DNA of 50,398 nt from an uncultured Collinsella sp. (lineage in GTDB: Bacteria; Actinomycetota; Coriobacteriia; Coriobacteriales; Coriobacteriaceae): contig CABUUK010000008.1 of assembly GCA_902494765.1 (NCBI GenBank), positions 1 through 50,398 on the forward strand. Reading direction: 5' to 3'. A program made the position numbers and the translations under genes. Each line of letters opens with the position of its first letter. The first letter of the stretch is position 1. Shown piece after piece: positions 42,258-50,398 of this stretch. The notes below the pieces were generated by a model. It ran no database searches. It was not told the DNA's origin and saw only the letters and a list, made by a program, of their open reading frames with translations.

Positions 42258-43199
42258 TTATGCCAAGAACTCCTTGGTGGTCGCCACGATGTTGGCGGCG
42301 TCCAGGCCGTACTTGTGCAGGAGCTCGGCGCCCGGGCCGGACTCACCGAAGGTGTCGTTGACGCCGATCTTCTTGAGCGGCGTCGGGCACTGCTCGCACA
42401 GGACGTCGGCAACGGCGCTGCCCAGGCCACCGATTACAGAATGCTCCTCGACGGTCACGACGTGGCCGGTCTTGGTGGCGCTCTTGACGATCAGGTCGGC
42501 ATCGATGGGCTTGATGGTGTGCATGTTGATGACCTCGGCGTCGATGCCCTCGGCAGCGAGCTGTTCGGCGGCCTCGAGAGCCTCGCCGACCATCAGGCCG
42601 CAGGCGATGATGGTCACATCGGCGCCCTCGCGCATGACAATGCCCTTACCCAACTCGAACTTGTAGGTCTCGGGGTCGTTGATAACCGGCGAGGCCAAAC
42701 GGGCGAAGCGCATGTACACCGGACCGTCGCACTCGTAGGCGGCGCGCGTCACGGCGCGGGCCTCCACGTCGTCGGCGGGAACAATCACGGTCATGCCAGG
42801 GATGACGCGCATCAGGGCGATATCCTCGCAGCACTGGTGCGTGGCGCCATCCTCGCCCACCGAGATACCGGCGTGCGTGGCACCGATCTTAACGTTAAGG
42901 TGCGGGTAGCCGATGGAGTTACGGACCTGCTCAAAGGCGCGACCGGCAGCGAACATGGCAAAGGTGCTCGCGAAGGCAACACGACCGGTGGTCGCGATAC
43001 CGGCGGCAACACCCATCAGGTTGCTCTCGGCGATACCCACGTCGAAGAAGCGGTCGGGGCATGCGGCCTTAAATTTGCCGGTCTGCGTGGCGGCGGCCAG
43101 GTCGGCGTCGAGGACCACAAAGTCATCGTGCTCGTTGGCGAGCTCGACGAGGGCCTCGCCGTAGCTTACACGCGTGGCGATTTTCTTGACGTCTGCCAT
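42258..43199 (-). CDS. Transketolase, C-terminal subunit
   Basis: 313 residues, covering the pyrimidine-binding and C-terminal domains: DLAAATQTGKFKAACPDRFFDVGIAESNLMGVAAGIA, HAGISVGEDGATHQCCEDIALMR and VEEHSVIGGLGSAVA are the standard stretches. It works as a heterotetramer with the N-terminal subunit encoded just upstream, moving two-carbon units in the pentose phosphate pathway. ATG 43199 is 1 bp past the stop codon of that gene, with AGGAG upstream. Confidence 0.93.
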   Translation of the reverse strand: MADVKKIATRVSYGEALVELANEHDDFVVLDADLAAATQTGKFKAACPDRFFDVGIAESNLMGVAAGIATTGRVAFASTFAMFAAGRAFEQVRNSIGYPHLNVKIGATHAGISVGEDGATHQCCEDIALMRVIPGMTVIVPADDVEARAVTRAAYECDGPVYMRFARLASPVINDPETYKFELGKGIVMREGADVTIIACGLMVGEALEAAEQLAAEGIDAEVINMHTIKPIDADLIVKSATKTGHVVTVEEHSVIGGLGSAVADVLCEQCPTPLKKIGVNDTFGESGPGAELLHKYGLDAANIVATTKEFLA

Positions 43200-43200
43200 C

Positions 43201-44031
43201 CTAGAGCTCCTCTCCGGCGGCCGTGAGCTCTGCCATGGCCTGCTCAAACTGTTCATCGTTGGGGGCCTTGCCGTGCCAACCAACCTGGTTCTCCATAAAG
43301 GAAACGCCCTTGCCCTTCATGGTCTCGGCGATGATGGCGGTCGGCTGACCCTTGGTGGCGCGGGCCTCGGCAAAGGCGGCGCGGATCTGGTCGAAATCGT
43401 TGCCGTCGGCAAGCTCCACCACGTGGAACTTAAAGGCGCGGAACTTGTCGGCGAGCGGCATGGGGTCGTTGACCTCCTCGACGGGGCCGTCGATCTGCAG
43501 GCCGTTGTGGTCGACGATCACGCAGAGGTTATCGAGCTGCTGGTTGCCGGCAAACATGGCGGCCTCCCAGACCTGGCCCTCCTCGCTCTCGCCATCGCCC
43601 AGCAGGGCGTACGTGCGGTAAGTATCACCCCAGTGCTTGGCGGCAACCGCCATGCCCACGGCAGCGGAGATGCCCTGGCCCAGCGAGCCGGTGGACATAT
43701 CGACGCCCGGGGTGTCGTTCATGTTGGGATGGCCCTGCAGGTGGCTGCCGATATGACGCAGCGTCTCGAGGTCCTCCTTGGGGAAGAACCCGCGCTCGGC
43801 GAGCACGGCGTACAGACCCGGAGCACAGTGGCCCTTGGAGAGCACAAAGCGATCGCGGTCGGCCTTGCGGGAATCGGCCGGGTCGACGTTCATTTCCTCA
43901 AAGTACAGATAGGTCATGATGTCGGCAGCGCCGAGCGAACCGCCCGGATGGCCGGACTTGGCAGCGTGCACTCCGGTGACGATGCCCTTCCTTACCTCGT
44001 TGGCAACCTTTTTGAGCTCTTCGTCGCTCAT
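43201..44031 (-). CDS. Transketolase, N-terminal (thiamine pyrophosphate) subunit
   Basis: 276 residues with the TPP-binding region GDGESEEGQVWEAAMFAGNQQLDNLCVIVDHN, SGHPGGSLGAADI near the start, SKGHCAPGLYAVLAE, and GSLGQGISAAVGMA. Split transketolases like this are common in Archaea and several anaerobic bacteria. ATG 44031 has AAGGAAGG upstream. First gene of the pair. Confidence 0.94.
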   Translation of the reverse strand: MSDEELKKVANEVRKGIVTGVHAAKSGHPGGSLGAADIMTYLYFEEMNVDPADSRKADRDRFVLSKGHCAPGLYAVLAERGFFPKEDLETLRHIGSHLQGHPNMNDTPGVDMSTGSLGQGISAAVGMAVAAKHWGDTYRTYALLGDGESEEGQVWEAAMFAGNQQLDNLCVIVDHNGLQIDGPVEEVNDPMPLADKFRAFKFHVVELADGNDFDQIRAAFAEARATKGQPTAIIAETMKGKGVSFMENQVGWHGKAPNDEQFEQAMAELTAAGEEL

Positions 44032-44238
44032 TGTGCCTTCCTTTCATCCTCATTAGACAAAATGCGCACGGCACCGAAGGTAATCCCAACACAGCCGCAA
44101 TGCACGTACGTCATTCATTATGCTGGAAACTGATGGCTTTACCAGAGTTTTTATCATTATTTGAACAATTTAGCAGGCAGAACCGCTGATGAAACGGTTT
44201 ATCAATGTGAACGTCTTTTGGATGGAACGCGGTCGACC

Positions 44239-45129
44239 CTACGCGCTAATGTCCTTGAATCCCTCGCCGAAGGCTTCCGTAACGTCGGCAACCGTCACGA
44301 TGGCATGAGGATCGCGCTCGCGCACGATCGTCTTGAGGGTATTGAGTTCTCGACGGCTCACGATGACCATAACCACTGGCTTCTCGGCACCCGAATACAT
44401 GCCAGTCGCCTTAAACTTGGTACAACCACGACCCAGGCCATACATGATATCGGCAGCGATATCAGGGAACTTGTCCGAGATGATGAGTACCATACGGCGT
44501 TTGTTGCCACCATCGACCACGGCATCGATCACGTAGCCGCTAATGACCATCGAAAGGCCTGCATACAGTGCGTTTTCGATTGAAAAGACCGGAGCCGATA
44601 GCGCGCATACGGCAACATCGATCGCCATGACGGTCGAGCCCACCGGCAGTGAGGTGTTACGCGAGATGATCTGGCCAATCGTGTCCGAGCCGCCGGTGTT
44701 GGCGCCGGCGCGCAACACCATGCCGTAACCGATGCCCGTAATAATGCCGCCCCACATGGCAGGGAGCATCAGGTCCGCATCCGCCAGAGGTGCTACAAAC
44801 GGGGCGAACAGATCGGTAAAGAAGCCCAGCAGCACAAAGCCCGTCGCGGTCTGCACCACGTAGAACATGCCGCCCTCGCGCATAACGACCAACAACAGCA
44901 AGGCGTTCATCACGATCGTCTGAATACCAACGGGAAGCGATAGGCCGCGCGATGCACCGACCGCCTGGATAATGGTGGCAAGGCCCGTAACGCCACCGGC
45001 AGCAAGGCCGTTGGGAATCAAAAACAGGTCGGTCGCAATAGCGGCCAGAGCGCACCCCAACATAATCTGGGGCAGGTCGTGAAAGAAGTTCATCGAAAGA
45101 ATGCGCTTGATGTCCAGACGATATGCCAT
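44239..45129 (-). CDS. YitT-family membrane protein
   Basis: 296 residues. Five to six membrane helices (LGCALAAIATDLFLIPNGLAAGGVTGLA, GGIITGIGYGMVLRAGANTGGSDTIGQII) and a C-terminal DUF2179 domain (RRMVLIISDKFPDIAADIM, VVMVIVSRRELNTLKTIVRERDP). Function is not established for most of the family. ATG 45129 has GGGAGG, which sits only three bases downstream of the T-run of a hairpin (45142-45170). Confidence 0.9.
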   Translation of the reverse strand: MAYRLDIKRILSMNFFHDLPQIMLGCALAAIATDLFLIPNGLAAGGVTGLATIIQAVGASRGLSLPVGIQTIVMNALLLLVVMREGGMFYVVQTATGFVLLGFFTDLFAPFVAPLADADLMLPAMWGGIITGIGYGMVLRAGANTGGSDTIGQIISRNTSLPVGSTVMAIDVAVCALSAPVFSIENALYAGLSMVISGYVIDAVVDGGNKRRMVLIISDKFPDIAADIMYGLGRGCTKFKATGMYSGAEKPVVMVIVSRRELNTLKTIVRERDPHAIVTVADVTEAFGEGFKDISA

Positions 45130-45141
45130 GCTGCCTCCCTC

Positions 45142-45170
45142 AAAAAAGCGCACCCAAACGGATGCGCTTC
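45142..45170 (-). terminator. Terminator-like hairpin just upstream of yitT
   Basis: Minus strand: AAGCGCATCC and GGGTGCGCTT around GTTT, followed by TTTTTT and then directly by the yitT ribosome site. It may be an attenuator rather than a simple gene end. Confidence 0.7.
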
Positions 45171-45212
45171 GAACTTCTTGCTGTATTCGATTCTACCGAT
45201 TCGCCGGACAAA

Positions 45213-45236
45213 AACCACCCCTGCGCAGGGTTTATT
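45213..45236 (-). terminator. Terminator of prfB
   Basis: The self-complementary CCCTGCGCAGGG followed by TGGTTTTTG on the minus strand, about 60 bp past the prfB stop. Confidence 0.6.
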
Positions 45237-45294
45237 CTGGATACAAACCCGTCCAACCGTTGGGCTTAGCATCGGCTTGAAGCTGCCCGATGTT

Positions 45295-46442
45295 TTAGAC
45301 CTCCGAGCCTTCTGCATCGGCGTTGCCGGTGGCCCAACGATGGTAGCCAATAACAAACGGGTCCAGGTCGCCATCGTCAAGAACGGCCTCGACATTGCTG
45401 GTCTCCACGCCCGTGCGTAGGTCCTTGACCATCTGGTACGGGTAGAGCACGTAGCTGCGAATCTGGTTGCCAAAACCAATCGTGGTCTTGGGTCCGCGGA
45501 TCTCATCCAGGGCCTCGGCGCGCTTCTCGAGCTCAATCTCGTACAGGCGAGCCTTGAGGATCTGCATGCACGCGGCCTTGTTATGGATCTGGCTGCGCTC
45601 GTTTTGGCAGGTGACCACAATGCCGCTGGGAAAATGCGTCACGCGCACGGCGGAGTCAGTGGTGTTGACGCCCTGACCGCCCGGGCCGCTCGCGTGGTAC
45701 ACGTCCACGCGGATGTCGTCGGGACTGATCTCGATGTCGATATCATCGGGTAGCACGGGGATGACCTCGACGCCGGCAAACGTGGTCTGGCGGCGCTTCT
45801 TGTCGTCGGTGGGGCTAATGCGAACCAAGCGGTGGACGCCGGCCTCGGCGCGCAGCATGCCAAATGCGTCCTTGCCCTCGACGGTAAAGGTCGCGCGGTC
45901 GATGCCGATGACCTCGGCCGCGGGACAGTCGTTGATGGTGACCTTCCAGCCGCGACGCTGGCAGTACTTCATGTACATCTTAAAGAGCATGAAGGTCCAG
46001 TCCTGGGCCTCCAGACCACCCTGTCCGGGCTTGATAGTCACAATGGCATCGCCGTGATCGAACTCACCGGTAAACCAGCTCGAAAGCTCAAGCTCATCGA
46101 TGGCACGGGCCAGGCGCTCAGCCGTGGCTGTAGCCTCCTCGCGAAGGGCGACGGCGTCGGGGTCATCCCCCATCTCCTCGACAAGCTCCAGCGCGGCGCG
46201 GGCATCGGAAAGCTCGCCGCGCGCGGTGTCCACGGCAGCGATATCTTCCTTGGTACGCGCGATCTCCTCCATGGTGGCACGGGCGGCGTCGGCGTCATCC
46301 CAAAAGCCAGGGGCAACGCTTTTGGCCTCGAGCTCGGTCACACGGGTACGCTTCTCGTCCAGGTGGAGATACGACTCGACCTCGCCGAGCCGGTCCGCGA
46401 ACGCGTCCAGCTCGGCGGGCGTTATCTCTAAAGCCTCAGCCA

Positions 46443-46443
<1 letters not shown>
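45295..46443 (-). CDS. prfB: Peptide chain release factor 2, with SPT in place of SPF
   Basis: 382 residues, continuous frame without the programmed frameshift found in many prfB genes. The catalytic GGQ is in SGPGGQGVNTTDSAVRVTH. The N-terminal helices and GQGGLEAQDW are normal. The stop-codon-reading loop reads HRLVRISPTDDKKRRQTTF, whereas RF2 usually has SPF (HRLVRISPFD). By the tripeptide model, the third position (Phe) restricts reading to A. The ATG overlaps the secA stop (TAATG), so the two genes are coupled. RF2 normally reads UAA and UGA. Confidence 0.93.
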
Positions 46444-49250
<2,807 letters not shown>

Positions 49251-49379
49251 GTGGTTTTCCTTTTTGGCCATCGCCCACGCCGTGCAGCTGCGGGCGAGTT
49301 AAACACAGATAATTGTACTTTAGCCAAACAAGGCGCGCCCCATACGGTCGACCTCGACCGCCACGTAATAACTACGACC

Positions 49380-49416
49380 AACCTGCCAAAAAGGGACAGG
49401 TTTATTTTGGCAGGTT
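49380..49416. repeat. 37-bp palindromic element C, copy 2
   Basis: AACCTGCCAAAA pairs perfectly with TTTTGGCAGGTT around a loop with GGGACAGG. Confidence 0.88.
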
Positions 49417-49446
49417 TTATCTGGGCAAACGCCGCCTCTCTGTCAT

Positions 49447-49513
49447 TTGGTGCAAACTAACCTGTCCCCTTCGCACCAATCTGGTGCAATGGGGACAGGT
49501 TGGCTTGCACCAA
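49447..49513. repeat. Family B palindrome, copy 3
   Basis: TTGGTGCAAACTAACCTGTC pairs with the arm GGGGACAGGTTGGCTTGCAC; TTGGTGCA and TGCACCAA close the ends. Confidence 0.86.
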
Positions 49514-49523
49514 TAAAAAGAAA

Positions 49524-49556
49524 AGGGCCGCGCACCCAAATGGATGCACGGCCCTC
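49524..49556 (-). terminator. Terminator of rpmE
   Basis: Minus strand: GGGCCGTGCATCC and GGGTGCGCGGCCC pair along 13 bp around ATTT, followed by TTTTCTTTTT. It shares GCATCC-ATTT-GGGTGCGC with the hairpin before yitT. Confidence 0.9.
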
Positions 49557-49591
49557 ATGCCATGAATGCGAGTGATTCCGCGGCGAGCTAT

Positions 49592-50017
49592 TTACTCAGC
49601 AGCCTCGGTGGTCTCGGCCTCGGCAGCGGCCTCCTCGACGGGAGCCTCTGCGGGAGCCTCAGCAGCCTGCTTGGCAGCCTCCTCGGCGAACTTAGCGGCA
49701 CGCTTAGCCTTCTCGGCAGCCTTAGCCTCAGCGGCGGCCTTGCGAGCGGCCTCGGCCTCAGCAGCCTTGGCAGCCTTGGCAGCCTTGGCCTCCTCGGCCT
49801 TCTTGAGCTGGGCGGCAGCGGCGCCACCGAACTTGTCGGCGAAGCGCTGGACGCGTCCACCGGTGTCGACGAACTTCTGCTGGCCGGTGTAGAACGGGTG
49901 GCACTCGTTGCAAAGCTCAACCTTCATCTCGGACACGGTAGCGTGCGTCTTGAAGGTGTTGCCGCAGGAGCACGTCACCGTGCACTCGACATACTGGGGA
50001 TGGATACCCTGCTTCAT
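49592..50017 (-). CDS. rpmE: Ribosomal protein L31 (zinc-type) with a long charged tail
   Basis: 141 residues. Residues 1-70 are L31: MKQGIHPQYVECTVTCSCGNTF, CNECHPFYTGQQKFVDTGGRVQRF; the Cys pattern CxxxCxC and CxxC is of the zinc-containing type. The remaining 70 residues are an Ala/Lys/Glu-rich, probably helical tail (repeats of KAAKAA, EAPAEAP). Usual length is 68-90. It is part of the large subunit near the inter-subunit bridge. AAGGAG precedes the ATG. Confidence 0.95.
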   Translation of the reverse strand: MKQGIHPQYVECTVTCSCGNTFKTHATVSEMKVELCNECHPFYTGQQKFVDTGGRVQRFADKFGGAAAAQLKKAEEAKAAKAAKAAEAEAARKAAAEAKAAEKAKRAAKFAEEAAKQAAEAPAEAPVEEAAAEAETTEAAE

Positions 50018-50088
50018 GGTAGGACTCCTTATTGGTCAGGCGCTGGTTACCGATCAGCGCATAAGGCGTCTTGGTTTCCGACCAAGAC
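50018..50088 (-). promoter_or_regulatory. rpmE leader with two hairpins, candidate L31 leader RNA
   Basis: Minus strand: GTCTTGG/CCAAGAC hairpin (50068-50088), then GCGCTG/CAGCGC hairpin (50040-50060) just before the ribosome site. Structured leaders of rpmE, including a Coriobacteria type, have been described and are thought to be bound by L31. I match by position and shape, not by consensus. Confidence 0.5.
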
Positions 50089-50101
50089 AACAAACTCGGC
50101 T

Positions 50102-50130
50102 ATGGTACCACGGCGCCGCGTGTCCCACAA
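50102..50130 (-). promoter_or_regulatory. rpmE promoter
   Basis: Minus strand: -35 TTGTGG (50125-50130), a 17-bp spacer, extended -10 TGG-TACCAT (-10 at 50102-50107). Confidence 0.6.
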
Positions 50131-50203
50131 AAGGTTCACGGTCTTTTCGGCACGACATGAGCTGGACCTTAAATATCAACTTCATCCGAACACTCCCCCA
50201 CAT

Positions 50204-50398
50204 TCATCTCTCGTATGTATCGAGGTATTCCTGCTTGAGCGTCTGCGAGGACGACTCGATCTTTTCCACGAGCGTGCCGGCCTCGATGAAGTAGAACGAG
50301 TCGGTGAGGTCTGCCAGGTCGTCGAGCAGATGGCTTGAGATGAGCACGCTTCGTCCCCGCGCCACCTCGCTGCGCATCGCGTCGCAGGAGGTTTTCCG
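50204..50398 (-). CDS. ABC transporter ATP-binding protein, C-terminal end (5' part outside window)
   Basis: The last 64 codons of a gene entering from the right edge. MRSEVARGRSVLISSHLLDD shows the H-switch (SSH), then LADLTDSFYFIEAGTLVEK, typical of export-type drug or bacitracin-like ABC ATPases. Ends in TGA, one of only two TGA stops in the window. Confidence 0.8.
   Translation of the reverse strand, partial: RKTSCDAMRSEVARGRSVLISSHLLDDLADLTDSFYFIEAGTLVEKIESSSQTLKQEYLDTYER

Overview
The window looks like a chromosomal segment of a strictly anaerobic, high-GC Gram-positive bacterium of the class Coriobacteriia, most likely a gut Collinsella or close relative. This is inferred from an [FeFe] hydrogenase coupled to a GltD-like flavoprotein, a maltose-type PTS with a GH4 6-phospho-alpha-glucosidase, a split transketolase, Coriobacteria-like intergenic repeats and actinobacterial-style FtsEX, SecA and RF2. 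No 16S gene is present, so the genus is not proven.

Layout: the end of a YgiQ-like radical SAM gene (1-443); a CPBP protease and an orphan RelB antitoxin bounded by 31-bp direct repeats (588-1969); a minus-strand operon of GltD/NuoF-like flavoprotein, [FeFe] hydrogenase, lipoprotein and frameshifted permease-ATPase fusion (8067-1990); a minus-strand maltose PTS operon crr-licT-EIICB-GH4 in which licT carries an in-frame amber codon exactly between its RNA-binding and PRD parts (12811-8327); a DEAD-box helicase (15536-13287); a copper operon copA-copZ-csoR plus a membrane zinc-ribbon gene on the plus strand (16097-19714); an amidohydrolase, a nuclease-like gene and an unknown gene (23464-19822); gltBD (30064-23880); mntH (30427-31683); a flavin reductase and a short rubredoxin; smpB with a TPR gene; tRNA-Gln and tRNA-Glu; ArsC/Spx-like, VanZ-like and serine recombinase genes; and a housekeeping block of rnr, ftsEX, split transketolase, yitT, prfB, secA and rpmE. 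The window ends inside an ABC ATPase gene.

Two things stand out. First, RF2 (prfB) has Ser-Pro-Thr where the stop-codon-reading tripeptide of RF2 is normally Ser-Pro-Phe. Of the 40 coding genes whose 3' end lies in the window, 22 end in TAG, 16 in TAA and only 2 in TGA, which is very odd at this GC content. Second, almost every intergenic gap holds an imperfect or perfect palindrome. I can sort them into about ten families, several present in multiple copies, one nested inside another, and many carrying a GGGGAC-type core. Nine copies of one 57-59-bp palindrome (arms TGTCTCGATCTGTAACAG) occur in five gaps, and two doublets tightly frame a PD-(D/E)XK-like gene, the only complete gene in the window that ends in TGA.

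Gene starts were chosen by Shine-Dalgarno spacing. Family assignments rest on motifs visible in the translations; no database search was run.
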